DNA from: an aff. Roholtiella sp. LEGE 12411
GTDB taxonomy: Bacteria > Cyanobacteriota > Cyanobacteriia > Cyanobacteriales > Nostocaceae
DNA length: 59,376 nucleotides
Assembly: GCF_015206995.1 (NCBI RefSeq)
Contig: NZ_JADEXR010000023.1
Coordinates: forward strand, 1-59,376
Reading direction: 5' to 3'
Within the stretch, counting starts at the first letter, position 1. Each line of letters begins with the position of its first letter. Of this stretch, positions 25,470-35,465 are shown piece after piece. Under the pieces are notes generated by a model. The model had not been told where the DNA came from. It made no database searches and was given only the letters and a program-made list of their open reading frames with translations. A program made the translations under genes and the position numbers.

Positions 25470-28400
25470 ATGATTGAGCTTGGTTCATTGGTGCAGTCCC
25501 AGAATAATGACTTGGGGATAGGAAAAGTTACTAGAATATCTGATGATGATGCGATTGTTGAGTATTTTTGCTCAGTAGGACAACGCCTGGAAAAAACTTT
25601 ACCTTTAAATTCGCTCTCTAAAGTCAGACTTCAGGCTCAGACTCGATGTTATATTAATTTGGGAACTCAAGACACATGGATTATTGGCAGAGTCTTCGAT
25701 TGGGACGAAGATAGAAGAAAGTATCAAATTGACCTACCTGATAAGAAAACTGCGATCGCAATTGAACAAGAAATTTACGTTCGTTGCAATCTACCCATCG
25801 TCGACCCGATTGAAACCCTTGCAATGAAGGGTCAGGAAACACCCTATTTCCACGATAGAAGATTGGCTTTTGTCAAATGCTTGATTAAGCAACGTGCTGT
25901 TAGTCGCGGGATGACAGGACTGATTTCAGCGAATATCAATCTTTATCCTCACCAAGTTGAAGTTGTCCGGCGCGTCTTAGAAGACCCAATTCAACGCTAT
26001 TTACTAGCAGACGAGGTGGGACTAGGAAAAACCATCGAAGCGGGTGTGATTTTGCGTCAATACCTCCTCGATGAACCGAAAAAACGTGCGGTGGTACTAG
26101 TTCCGCAACATTTGCTCCAACAATGGCGGATTGAGTTAGAAAATAAGTTTTATCTGTCCCATTTTCCCGAACGGGTGGTGGTGCTTCCGGTTGATGATAT
26201 CCATCGAATTAACCCGAAAGCGAAAGTAGGTTTATTAATTTTAGATGAAGCCCACCACATCGCGGCAATGGCAACCTCTAAGGATGCAGCAGTGCGCCAG
26301 CGTTTTGAGACTTATAAAAATCTTGCTCATAGAAGCGATCGCTTACTTTTATTATCTGCCACACCTGTTCTAAATCATGAACAGGATTTTCTGGCAATGC
26401 TGCACCTACTCGACCCAACAACCTATAAACTAGAAGACCTCGCAGGATTTCGCGCCAGAGTTGAAAGCCGCCAGGAAATTGGTAAAGTTCTCCTCTGTTT
26501 TAGGGAAGGTGCGAATCCTTCAGTTTTACAAACCAACCTTCAGCAACTGCAAAATCTGTTTGCAGAAGATCAATATTTGTTAAATCTTACACAAGAGTTG
26601 CAAAATTGCTTACAAACATCAGAAACACTTTCCACTGAGCGAGATAAAATTGTCCGAGAGATTCGCACCCACATCAGCGACACCTATCGGCTTCACCGTC
26701 GAATGCTTCGCAACCGTCGCGCTTCGGTGGAAGATGTCATATTTGATCGCAATGTTACACTTAAAGAAGAATATGACTTAGATGAGCGATCGCCTGATAT
26801 CTACGAACTCATCGAAAAATGGCGTACCACTGCTCCCAATGAAGAATCCTATAGACGAATTTTTCTGTTATTATTCTTAACTTCTGGTACTTGGTTAGGC
26901 ATTTTAGAACAAGTAATTACTGCACGTTTAAGCAGTATCCGTCATAGTGGATTGATTCGGGAGTTTGGCGAAGACGATATCCACATCTTGACTACAACCC
27001 CAAAATTTCCAGAAGAAGCAGAGATTTTGGAATCATTGCTAGGGATTATCAGACAGCCTTCAGAAGATGGCGATCGCATCGAGCTACTAACAATCATACT
27101 GCTCTATCGCTTATCAGAAATCTTAGGACTCCAATCTTTCCGCAGTAATATTAAGCAATTGTGCGAGCGGGTAAAACAGAGAATTAAAAGACCTGTTCCC
27201 GGTGACTATTTGCCTAAAATTGTCATATTTACTGGTTTTGAACAAACTTGCGCGGAAATTATTCGTTCTTTATCTGATACTTTTGGTGCAGGAACTATAG
27301 CTAGTCATAAATCAGAACAGACTCCCGCACAAGTTGAAAGTAACTTAAACCAGTTTAAAAGTAACCCTAATTGCTTTATCCTTGTTTGTGATGCCTCTGG
27401 AGAAGAAGGTCGTAACTTCCAGTTTGTTGATTGGATGATTCATTTTGACCTTCCCTGGTCGCCAAATCGTTTAGAACAAAGAATTGGTAGAATTGACCGA
27501 ATTGGTCGGCCCATAAACGTTGAGTTTACAGTATTAGTTGGTGCAGACATAGGAGATAGCCCTCACGATGCTTGGTATCAGTTATTAAAAAATGGGTTGC
27601 GGATCTTTAATCAATCAATTGCTAGTCTCCAATTTTATGTTGATGCAAAATTGGCAGAATTAGAAGCAACCCTGTTTGAATCAAGCGCTAGTGGAATGTC
27701 AGAAACCATAGAAAAAATCCAACTAGAAATCGCTGAAGAACAAGTAAAAATTAGTGAGCAAAACGCATTAGATGAAATTGATACTCAAGAGGAAGGTGCT
27801 ACCCAGTATTTTCAAGAACTAGATAATTATGACGCTCGTCATTTAGAAATTAAACGAGCAGTTGAAGGTTGGGTTGAGGACGCGTTACACTTCCAAGCAT
27901 TTGAGAACTCGAATTTAGCAGAAGCATGGCGTTATCAACCTAATAAACGTACCTTGCTACCAGTCGATGAATTAAGAAGTCGTTTTGCTAACCATACAGA
28001 GCAATTTGGTACTTATAACCGCAGAGTCGCAAACCAGAGTTCTGATATCAAACTCTTTCGTATTGGCGAAGGATTGGTAGAAGCGCTGTTTAGCTATATA
28101 GATTGGGATGATCGAGGTCGAGCTTTTGCTTTATGGCGCACTGACCAATCTTGGGATTCTGGGGAAGGAATGGAGTGGTTTGGTTTCCGATTCAATTATG
28201 TAGTCGAAGCAAATTTAGAAATTGCGAGACAAGTCCTAACAAAAGCTAAGTTAGATGATACTAAATTTAAGATTTTGAAGCGCCGTACCGATGCATTATT
28301 CCCTCCAATTGTCGAAACTATTTTTATTGATGCTCGGAATGAGCCAATGTGCGTTGTTGAAGATGAAAATCTTTTGAATATTTTGCAACTTCCTTATAAG

Positions 28401-28784
28401 GATAGAAGCAACAATCAATACTGGGATTACAATTTGGCAAAAGGTCGCTTAAAGATTATTGACGATTTTGTTGATGCTAGTAAGTGGCAAAATTTTTGCT
28501 ATCAAGCGCGTAGTACATCTTTAGAATTACTCTCCAAGCGTCTTGATTTTATCAATTTGTGCGAACAACGTGCCAAAGTTGCTGAAAAGAAATTAGCCAA
28601 TAGATCCGAACAATTACGCCTACGTTTGAACCGACAAACTTGGGATTATGCAGTTGCTGAAGAATTGAATGTAGAAAGTGGTTTGAATGAAGCAATTTTA
28701 GAAGGAATTCGCCAGCCTCAGATTCAACTCGATTCTGTTGGTTTCATTATTCTATCAGGGCGATCGCCTGTACAATCTGAGTGA
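25470..28784 (+). CDS. SNF2/RapA-type helicase, DpdE-like
   Basis: The 1104-residue superfamily 2 helicase has Walker A LADEVGLGKT (about 179-188), the DEAH box ILDEAHH (about 253), motif III LLLLSATP, and in the second RecA domain CDASGEEGRNFQ and QRIGRIDRIGR. The N-terminal about 130 residues are beta-rich and include VEYFCSVGQR and WDEDRRKYQIDLP. The last 350 residues contain helical and unassigned regions. Architecture and length resemble DpdE, the SNF2 protein of 7-deazaguanine DNA-modification/restriction clusters, but no DpdA or queuosine-pathway gene is nearby. It stands next to a toxin-antitoxin pair and probably has a DNA-related defence or repair role. Confidence 0.75.
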   Translation: MIELGSLVQSQNNDLGIGKVTRISDDDAIVEYFCSVGQRLEKTLPLNSLSKVRLQAQTRCYINLGTQDTWIIGRVFDWDEDRRKYQIDLPDKKTAIAIEQEIYVRCNLPIVDPIETLAMKGQETPYFHDRRLAFVKCLIKQRAVSRGMTGLISANINLYPHQVEVVRRVLEDPIQRYLLADEVGLGKTIEAGVILRQYLLDEPKKRAVVLVPQHLLQQWRIELENKFYLSHFPERVVVLPVDDIHRINPKAKVGLLILDEAHHIAAMATSKDAAVRQRFETYKNLAHRSDRLLLLSATPVLNHEQDFLAMLHLLDPTTYKLEDLAGFRARVESRQEIGKVLLCFREGANPSVLQTNLQQLQNLFAEDQYLLNLTQELQNCLQTSETLSTERDKIVREIRTHISDTYRLHRRMLRNRRASVEDVIFDRNVTLKEEYDLDERSPDIYELIEKWRTTAPNEESYRRIFLLLFLTSGTWLGILEQVITARLSSIRHSGLIREFGEDDIHILTTTPKFPEEAEILESLLGIIRQPSEDGDRIELLTIILLYRLSEILGLQSFRSNIKQLCERVKQRIKRPVPGDYLPKIVIFTGFEQTCAEIIRSLSDTFGAGTIASHKSEQTPAQVESNLNQFKSNPNCFILVCDASGEEGRNFQFVDWMIHFDLPWSPNRLEQRIGRIDRIGRPINVEFTVLVGADIGDSPHDAWYQLLKNGLRIFNQSIASLQFYVDAKLAELEATLFESSASGMSETIEKIQLEIAEEQVKISEQNALDEIDTQEEGATQYFQELDNYDARHLEIKRAVEGWVEDALHFQAFENSNLAEAWRYQPNKRTLLPVDELRSRFANHTEQFGTYNRRVANQSSDIKLFRIGEGLVEALFSYIDWDDRGRAFALWRTDQSWDSGEGMEWFGFRFNYVVEANLEIARQVLTKAKLDDTKFKILKRRTDALFPPIVETIFIDARNEPMCVVEDENLLNILQLPYKDRSNNQYWDYNLAKGRLKIIDDFVDASKWQNFCYQARSTSLELLSKRLDFINLCEQRAKVAEKKLANRSEQLRLRLNRQTWDYAVAEELNVESGLNEAILEGIRQPQIQLDSVGFIILSGRSPVQSE

Positions 28785-28869
28785 ATGGTTGAGGGTAAAG
28801 ATTACAGTTCAAAGGTGCGATCGCATTATTTTAGCTAATAATATATCAGGTGCGATCGCAATTTCTTTT

Positions 28870-29271
28870 TTACCAAACAATACTTATTCCAGATGAAATT
28901 ATCTTGGCATCTCGACTAATCAAAGGTAAACCCATACACTTGGCCGTTCCAGCAATAATCCTGTCAGGCATATCTGGAACAGTATCGCGTGGTATTGTAG
29001 CTAATGCATCAACGATTTCAGTTGTTAAGTTGACTAAAGCTAATCCACTACTTTCATTAGTTAATGCAGTATCGAACTGATATTTCATATCTGCCGATAT
29101 TCGTCTTCTTTCTTGCAAGTAAACTATTTCGACTAAACAAATTGTTGGTATGTAGATTATAATTTCACCCCTATCGCACTTGTCAAATGCTTCATTTGCA
29201 GCAATACTTAGGTTTGGACTATTCTCTAAATACCAAATCAGTGCATGAGTATCTGTTACCAGATTAGACAT
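28870..29271 (-). CDS. vapC: VapC-type PIN-domain toxin
   Basis: The 133-residue PIN-domain ribonuclease starts MSNLVTDTHALIWYLE, with the first catalytic Asp at residue 7. A conserved Glu lies in CLVEIVYL, and the last acidic pair lies in VPDMPDRIIAGTA. These proteins cut tRNA or rRNA. The gene follows its antitoxin with stop and start sharing one base (TAATG), which indicates translational coupling. Confidence 0.88.
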   Translation of the reverse strand: MSNLVTDTHALIWYLENSPNLSIAANEAFDKCDRGEIIIYIPTICLVEIVYLQERRRISADMKYQFDTALTNESSGLALVNLTTEIVDALATIPRDTVPDMPDRIIAGTAKCMGLPLISRDAKIISSGISIVW

Positions 29272-29507
29272 TAAATATCCTCACGCGGGAAGTTTTCCCA
29301 AACTTCTTCTCGCATTTGAGCAATATCTAATTCCGAAATATTACTACCTCGCCATAATCCTCGCAACGACTTTCGCGGTTTTAACTGAATACTTGTTAAC
29401 TCGCATTCAATCTGGGGTGCAATTCGCTCGATTACGCGTATTTTATCTATCAACGAAAGCTGTTTTATTAGCTCTAATACCTCTTCGAGAGTTATTGTTT
29501 TATCCAT
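29271..29507 (-). CDS. VapB-like antitoxin
   Basis: A 78-residue protein directly upstream of vapC and overlapping it by one base. The N-terminal half is helical (LEEVLELIKQLSLIDKIRVIERIAPQIE). The C-terminal half (KSLRGLWRGSNISELDIAQMREEVWENF) has the toxin-wrapping pattern of cyanobacterial VapC partners. It should neutralise VapC and autoregulate the pair. The precise antitoxin family was not checked. Confidence 0.8.
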   Translation of the reverse strand: MDKTITLEEVLELIKQLSLIDKIRVIERIAPQIECELTSIQLKPRKSLRGLWRGSNISELDIAQMREEVWENFPREDI

Positions 29508-29578
29508 TGTTTTTGACCCTCAACTCTTGCTGATACGCTAGCATAGTTTACAATAACTATCTTAAGTAAAGCTAATAT

Positions 29579-29703
29579 ATAGTAATCCGGTTTGATTGCT
29601 GAATCACTGGTAGAGACTGGGAATAGGGAATGGAGAATAGGGAATAGGGAACAAGTAATAAAGGTGTACTGAATTTTTTTCAAAAATCAAATAGGAATCC
29701 TAT
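29579..29703. mobile_element. MITE-like element, ATAGTAAT family, copy 2
   Basis: The element starts ATAGTAATCCGGTTTGATT and ends AATCAAATAGGAATCCTAT. A heptamer-like tract (GGGAATAGGGAATGGAG) sits in the middle. Ends, order and length (125 bp) match copy 1 at 8443. It lies about 70 bp upstream of the antitoxin start. Confidence 0.65.
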
Positions 29704-29788
29704 ATAACTCTAAGCATTAGAATTCAAAGGTGGGATGGCGCGAAGCACCCGCTGGAAGCGATCGCTAATTATTAATCAACCTCACTAG

Positions 29789-30424
29789 TTAATCTTCAAT
29801 AACTTGTCCAGCTTGAAAAATTTGGTTAGCTGTCATTTTCAAATCGGGGAAAGTTGGGGATAGAATGCAGTCGTTACCTCGAAATTGGCTAACCTGATAT
29901 TCTCCATCTACTAATTCATAAAGTGAGAGAGTAGGAAGTTTTGGATCGCCGATAAACTTCCTCGCACCTAATGCGGCATAATCCACAATCCAATATTCTA
30001 GAATACCCATCTCCTCATAATCAGCAAGCTTTTTATAGTAATCATCGCGCCAATTTTGGCTAACAATTTCAATCACTAAAGGAATCGAACTACCTTGAGT
30101 GACTGTTGAGGATTTTTTCCAAAGTGATTCTGAAGTTAAACAGGGACGATTCAAGATTAAAATATCTGGCAAATAACCTGATTCACCTTCAGGAGGTTTT
30201 ACTATTGCTTGGTTGGGGATAAAGTAAGTGAGGTTTAATCGTTTTAACTCAAAAGCAATTTCAACAGTCAAAAACCCTTTTATTTCTTCATGCTTACCGA
30301 CTGGTGGCGTCATCTCAATAATTACTCCATTATGTAGTTCATAACGTACTTGGGAATTGTCTGGATACCATTGAATAAATTCCTCAAAGGTTATTACTTT
30401 TGTTGCTGGTTGAATTGGAGTCAT
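29789..30424 (-). CDS. Uma2 family (DUF820) PD-(D/E)XK nuclease-like protein
   Basis: The 211-residue protein shows the Uma2 pattern: ITFEEFIQWYPDNSQVRYELHNGVIIEM, then SGYLPDILILN (the PD of the nuclease core), then IPLVIEIVSQNWRDDYYKKLADYEEMGILEYWIVDY, which carries the ExK-type residues. This fold is hugely expanded in cyanobacteria and its biological role is mostly unknown. It is a single gene next to a MITE-like element and the VapBC pair. Confidence 0.88.
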   Translation of the reverse strand: MTPIQPATKVITFEEFIQWYPDNSQVRYELHNGVIIEMTPPVGKHEEIKGFLTVEIAFELKRLNLTYFIPNQAIVKPPEGESGYLPDILILNRPCLTSESLWKKSSTVTQGSSIPLVIEIVSQNWRDDYYKKLADYEEMGILEYWIVDYAALGARKFIGDPKLPTLSLYELVDGEYQVSQFRGNDCILSPTFPDLKMTANQIFQAGQVIED

Positions 30425-30490
30425 AAATCACCTAACAATGCTGATGGGAAGATTAGACATGATAACTATCTTACCTATCTAAATAACATC

Positions 30491-32044
30491 TTAATTCTCG
30501 GTTTCTTTATCATGTTCAATCACCTCAGATCTATCTTTTAACGGCTTAACCACTCGCGCGATCGCTTCTTGAACAAAAGCTTTAATAAATTCATCTCGGC
30601 GATTAATTTGAAATTGTCGCTGCACTACCTCCGTCATCCCACCATCACCCCAATCTTGGTCATGACGAAAATATTCAATAAAACTTTTTCCAGCAATTCT
30701 AGTTAAATAAGCCGCTGTTACACCTTGAATTGCTCTACCAATAATAAAAGTGGCAACATTCAGTTGCAAAGCTGTAGATAATAATTGAATCGCTCCCTTA
30801 ACTATCCCCAAACTGGCGATGGTTTTCGCTAAAGAAAGGGCTAATTCTCGCCCCCGTTCCATGTTTAATTCACAACCATAGACTCTACCAATTTCTACGA
30901 CCATTTGAGCATTAACAGCAGCAGTAGCCAGTAAATCTACCACAGGCACAGGCGTAACCGATACCACACCAGCACCAATCCACTGAAACCGTTCTACAAT
31001 TTTGTCCGCTTGACGGCGACGCTGGCCATCGATGAGTTTTCGCGCCTCGTCTCCTAGCCGCAGAGATTGCAGCAGGATGTTATCTGCTACCAAATCTTCA
31101 CCCTCAGCGCGTAAAATGGCAGCCATCCGCCGCAGCATGGGGACAATATCCGGTTCTGGCTGGAAGGTTTCGCCTGTTTCTAGTTGTGCAGATTGGGGAT
31201 TAGCAGCGATCGCAACTACATCATTAGGGGCGATAAATCCCCGCACCCGTTGACGCAATCTAGCAAGGATGGCTTCTTGAGCATCATCTGTGTATAAGTC
31301 AGTTTTGTTGAGCACAAGCAGCGATCGCTTACCTATTTCCGCCAACCCCCGTAGCGGCTCATATTCTGAGCTTAGCAAGTCATTATCCACCACAAACAAC
31401 AGTAAATCTGCTTCCGTCGCCAATTCCCGTGCTAGCTGTTCCCGTTCTGTCCCCGCTACCCCCGCTTCCAAAATCCCTGGCGTATCTGTAATTAAAATTT
31501 TGCGTTCCAATCCCTTCAACCGCAGACAATAGGTTTCTCCTACTTGGGTTGTTCCCATTGGTGCATCAACTTGGCCTACCATGCGTCCCATAACGGCATT
31601 GACTAAGGAAGTTTTGCCAGCACTTCCAGTACCGAACACCACTACTTGAATCTCACCACGTGCTAAATTGACTTCAATCTCCCGCGATCGGCTTAATAAA
31701 GCTTGGCGTGCTACTTCATCTTGAATTTGTGCTACTTGTTGTCGTACAGCTTGGAGAGTTGAAGAAGCCGCATCAGATTTGGCTGCGGGAATTTGCGCTG
31801 GTGTTACTCGCTTCGGGTTGCGGCGCGATCGCTTCTCCCCAGCCTGCATTACCAGTACATAATAAATAAAAGCTGCAACCAAGGCTCCTATGAGCAAAAT
31901 TAGCAGCAACAGCAGTAAATTGCCTAGCAGTGGAGAATAGGACAACTGCCAGTATAGGCGTGAGAGGGAATCAATCAGCCATAGGCTTAGCCCCAAAATG
32001 AGGATCAGACCAACAACTAGCGTTACTATGCGCGACAGAGGCAT
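30491..32044 (-). CDS. Membrane-associated GTPase with DUF697 domain
   Basis: The 517-residue protein has two N-terminal membrane helices (about residues 5-65), then a Ras-like GTPase domain with G1 GTGSAGKTS (about 137), a G3 DTPG and G4 NKTD. A C-terminal DUF697 (YcjF-type) region follows, with AGVVSVTPVPVVDLLATAAVNAQMV and hydrophobic helices. It is probably tethered to an inner or thylakoid membrane; function unknown. A TTG at 32053 would add three residues, so the ATG at 32042-32044 was chosen. Confidence 0.85.
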   Translation of the reverse strand: MPLSRIVTLVVGLILILGLSLWLIDSLSRLYWQLSYSPLLGNLLLLLLILLIGALVAAFIYYVLVMQAGEKRSRRNPKRVTPAQIPAAKSDAASSTLQAVRQQVAQIQDEVARQALLSRSREIEVNLARGEIQVVVFGTGSAGKTSLVNAVMGRMVGQVDAPMGTTQVGETYCLRLKGLERKILITDTPGILEAGVAGTEREQLARELATEADLLLFVVDNDLLSSEYEPLRGLAEIGKRSLLVLNKTDLYTDDAQEAILARLRQRVRGFIAPNDVVAIAANPQSAQLETGETFQPEPDIVPMLRRMAAILRAEGEDLVADNILLQSLRLGDEARKLIDGQRRRQADKIVERFQWIGAGVVSVTPVPVVDLLATAAVNAQMVVEIGRVYGCELNMERGRELALSLAKTIASLGIVKGAIQLLSTALQLNVATFIIGRAIQGVTAAYLTRIAGKSFIEYFRHDQDWGDGGMTEVVQRQFQINRRDEFIKAFVQEAIARVVKPLKDRSEVIEHDKETEN

Positions 32045-32262
32045 GGATAGCAAATATTAATGAGTATTTAGTAGGCAGATGCTTCTAATCTTAATAGCTT
32101 CAGTATTTTTCACCAGAGTGTACAGAAGAAATTTTTGGTAAACTGACGACGAGTTTTGTATAAAACTCACTATCGAACTCGTGCGGCTGGATTCCTCGTT
32201 TTTGCAAAAGCGGAAACGTTGCTTTCTCAGGCGCTAAAATTTAGTCCAATCAATTCGCAACA

Positions 32263-33912
32263 TCAGGTGCTGGTAACAGCAGAATTTTGTAGAGTTGCAA
32301 TTAATTTCACTCCAAATTCTTCTTCAAATACTCCTTTTTTATAATCTAAGCTCCAGAGTTCTAAAGCACAATCATCATCAGTTTGAGATGAAAAAATTAG
32401 CAGATTGACATGCCGAAATTGGGGATAATACTCACATTGCACTTGAGCGATCGCTCCAATTTGTCGCCTATCTAATGCAACTGCTAGTCTTAAAATAGCG
32501 CTCAATTGGCTGACTATTTGGCGATGCTGTTTAGTCAAAAAATTCTGATAATTTTCATGTTTTTTCTTGGGCGGCGATTTGCGATGATAACGCGCTAAAT
32601 TGGCAATGATTTCAATCTCAGTTTCTGTATAACCAAGTAATTCACCATTGCGAATTAGATAGTAAGAGTGCTTGTGGTGAGACGAATGGCTGACATAATG
32701 ACCGCAATTGTGCAATATCGCAGCAGCCCAAAGTAGTTGGCGTTCGTCTAGCCCCCAGTTGTGTAGAGTCCCTTGAGTTTGGTCAAATAAACTATGGGCA
32801 AATGCTGCCACGCGATCGCTATGTTCTAATTTCACATGGTACTTACTAGCAAGTTTTAAAACATTGCGCTCACGAACCGAACTTTGGTAACGCAGTCTAT
32901 CTTCAATTAAACCGTGAGAGAGCATCCAGTCTACAACAACACCTTCCCTTAGAGAGCGCTCACACACTGTTACCGACTCAGCGCCCAAAAGGGTCATTGT
33001 TTCCTGTAATATTACTGCCCCTGCAAGTATCACTTCAGACCGCTTATCTGGCATACCCGGTATTGCAGCCCTTTCTGAGTTACTCAGTTTTCGCAAGCGA
33101 TTTACCAACTCCCGCAAGTCTTTGAGACTAAACTGGTAGCCATTGAGAGTGGAGGGGACAACACCTACCTTTTCCCGTGCATTAATCATCGCTAGGGTTT
33201 CAATCGTCCCAGCCGTTCCGATCAAACGTGGAGATTCCCCAAACTGTAGGTTTCCTAGGACCTCATCTACAGAACGTTCCAGCATCCCGCGGGCATAGGC
33301 TTGCAAATACTGAAACTCGGTGTTGCTGATGGGGTCGGTGGTGATTAACTCCCCAGTTAGCCGAACTGCACCGACTTTGGTACTGGTCAGAGTACGCGGT
33401 TCATGACTATCACCTAAAATTAATTCTGTGGAACCACCGCCAATATCAACAATGGTATGGGGCTGGTTATTAAATTCCATCCCCGACAGTACCCCTAGAT
33501 AGATGCGTCGCGCTTCTTCTTGACCAGAAATCAAGTCAACGCTTAAACCCAACTCCGTTTCTACCTGGTGTAAAAAATCTTTACCGTTGGGAGCTTCTCG
33601 CACAGCACTAGTTGCCACTGCAATAATTGTTTCAGCGTTTAAAGTTTTGGCAACTTTTTGGAAGCGTCCTAAAGCGGCGATCGCTTTTTTAATGATCTCT
33701 GGTTTCAGGTTCCCTGTAGCCAAATCGCGATCGCCTAGTCTCACAGTATCTTTTTCTCTGGCGATAATGCTAAAAGCTGGTAGTGTCGGGTCTATTTTAA
33801 CAACTACCATGTGCAGCGAATTTGTTCCTAGGTCAATAGCAGCAATAATCCGATGTCGCTCAACTGATTGAGTTGGAATACTCTCCCAGCTAGCCGAAAC
33901 TAAATTCAGCAT
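32263..33912 (-). CDS. ppx: Exopolyphosphatase / Ppx-GppA phosphatase
   Basis: The 549-residue protein has the ASKHA nucleotide-binding start AAIDLGTNSLHMVVV, VATSAVREAPNG, the catalytic region SGQEEARRIYLGVLSG, and IVDIGGGSTELIL. It also has a C-terminal HD-like helical domain (HNCGHYVSHSSHHKHSYYLIRN). It hydrolyses polyphosphate or pppGpp. It is divergent from ubiA across 264 bp. Length fits the long two-domain Ppx form. Confidence 0.93.
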   Translation of the reverse strand: MLNLVSASWESIPTQSVERHRIIAAIDLGTNSLHMVVVKIDPTLPAFSIIAREKDTVRLGDRDLATGNLKPEIIKKAIAALGRFQKVAKTLNAETIIAVATSAVREAPNGKDFLHQVETELGLSVDLISGQEEARRIYLGVLSGMEFNNQPHTIVDIGGGSTELILGDSHEPRTLTSTKVGAVRLTGELITTDPISNTEFQYLQAYARGMLERSVDEVLGNLQFGESPRLIGTAGTIETLAMINAREKVGVVPSTLNGYQFSLKDLRELVNRLRKLSNSERAAIPGMPDKRSEVILAGAVILQETMTLLGAESVTVCERSLREGVVVDWMLSHGLIEDRLRYQSSVRERNVLKLASKYHVKLEHSDRVAAFAHSLFDQTQGTLHNWGLDERQLLWAAAILHNCGHYVSHSSHHKHSYYLIRNGELLGYTETEIEIIANLARYHRKSPPKKKHENYQNFLTKQHRQIVSQLSAILRLAVALDRRQIGAIAQVQCEYYPQFRHVNLLIFSSQTDDDCALELWSLDYKKGVFEEEFGVKLIATLQNSAVTST

Positions 33913-34176
33913 CTAGTTTTCTCTCTTTAATCAGAAATAATGGTAAAAGTGGTGTGTCGGGGTAGTTGGCACTTGTATCTGTTGCAACACACTTGCTCTG
34001 GTTAAATAAGCTAAGTATATTCACCCTGCTACTTGTAATTTTAGTGATTGTTTAAACTATTTAAAGTTGCCAGTTGTAGTTATGCTTCTACAAATAGCAA
34101 ATAACGATATTCTATAGATGTAAAGATGCATTAATTCATTTAACTAAAGTTAAGTTCTTAATTTTTTATTGATTCT

Positions 34177-35058
34177 ATGTTAGGGACGCCAGAACGCAAC
34201 CAAGAACCTATATGGCTGGTAATTATTCGGCTTCTACGGTGGCATAAACCAGAAGGGCGCTTAATTTTGATGATTCCTGCCCTCTGGGCTGTGTTTTTGG
34301 CAGCTTCCGGAAAACCGCCTTTACCTTTGGTTGGCGTGATTATCTTGGGTACTCTCGCTACAAGTGCGGCTGGTTGTGTTGTCAATGATTTGTGGGATCG
34401 GGATATTGATCCAGAAGTGGAGAGAACACGCGATCGCCCCTTGGCTTCCCGCGCCTTGTCTGTGAAAGTTGGGATTGTCGTCGCTGTAGTAGCGATGGCA
34501 TGTGCAGCAGTTCTTGCCTTTTATCTTAACCCTCTGAGTTTCTGGTTATCTGTGGCAGCAGTACCCGTGATTGTGCTTTATCCAGGGGCAAAGCGGATAT
34601 TTCCAGTGCCGCAACTAGTGCTTTCCATTGCTTGGGGTTTTGCCGTGTTAATTAGCTGGAGTGCGGTGACGCAAAACCTTTCCTCACCGACTTGGCTACT
34701 TTGGGGCGCTACTATCCTGTGGACATTGGGATTTGATACGCTTTATGCAATGAGCGATCGCGAAGATGATCGGCGCATTGGTGTTAATTCTAGTGCTCTA
34801 TTTTTTGGTAATTATGCCCCTACTGCCATTGGAATTTTCTTTGCTGGGACAATTCTCTTACTTGGTTGGTTAGGCGTCTCAATCCACCTTCAGCTTGCTT
34901 TTTGGATTAGCTTAGCAATTGCTACTATTGGTTGGATTTGGCAAACTCTGCAATTAAAGCAGCAAGACCTACTTAACCCTATGTATGGTCAGATGTTCCG
35001 CCAAAATGTGTGGATTGGTTTTATGTTACTTGCGGGGATGATTGCCGGATCTTTTTAA
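34177..35058 (+). CDS. 4-hydroxybenzoate prenyltransferase (UbiA type, plastoquinone pathway)
   Basis: The 293-residue membrane enzyme has about eight transmembrane helices and the two Asp-rich motifs of UbiA enzymes: NDLWDRDIDPEVERTRDRPL and DREDDRRIGVNS. In cyanobacteria this protein attaches the solanesyl chain to 4-hydroxybenzoate, an early plastoquinone step. It is divergent from ppx, an arrangement I recall from other cyanobacteria. Confidence 0.92.
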   Translation: MLGTPERNQEPIWLVIIRLLRWHKPEGRLILMIPALWAVFLAASGKPPLPLVGVIILGTLATSAAGCVVNDLWDRDIDPEVERTRDRPLASRALSVKVGIVVAVVAMACAAVLAFYLNPLSFWLSVAAVPVIVLYPGAKRIFPVPQLVLSIAWGFAVLISWSAVTQNLSSPTWLLWGATILWTLGFDTLYAMSDREDDRRIGVNSSALFFGNYAPTAIGIFFAGTILLLGWLGVSIHLQLAFWISLAIATIGWIWQTLQLKQQDLLNPMYGQMFRQNVWIGFMLLAGMIAGSF

Positions 35059-35465
35059 GATGCGATCGGCTTTGCCGTGCCCCTTGGGCAATCGCTGATC
35101 TTTGATCTCTAAGTTCATCAAGCATCTGTGTTGCAGCTTGACGGATAGAAATGATGGCGATCGGTTGCTCTTGTTTATCTAGTTCAATCATCAGCGACAA
35201 ATGCGCTGATTCATTTACAATACTTTACTTTCCATCTCGGAAGTAAAGTTTATTGTCTTTTACTTTAAATAGCCACTATCGACTGTTAGCCTTTTAATTA
35301 AGGAAAGCAACATTTGAGCGTAATTAAATGTGTCTTATGTGCTTGACAAAGCAGAATAATTTTATATTCACTTTAACAGCGCTCATCTAGTTTGTCAGGA
35401 ATCTCCAAGATATTTATATTTCGCCAACTATACAAACTCAACAAGCCGAACTCACAACCCCGACG
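35059..35465. other. Intergenic region with a doubtful small minus-strand ORF
   Basis: About 400 bp. On the minus strand the ATG at 35189-35191 opens a 56-codon frame (MIELDKQEQPIAIISIRQAATQM...) that runs into the ubiA 3' end and stops at 35021. It has no recognisable family and may be chance or a remnant. Nothing else is seen. Confidence 0.35.

Noticed and set aside
35021-35191. 56-codon minus-strand ORF downstream of ubiA
   Set aside because: It overlaps the ubiA 3' end and has no recognisable motif or ribosome binding site; kept only as a note.
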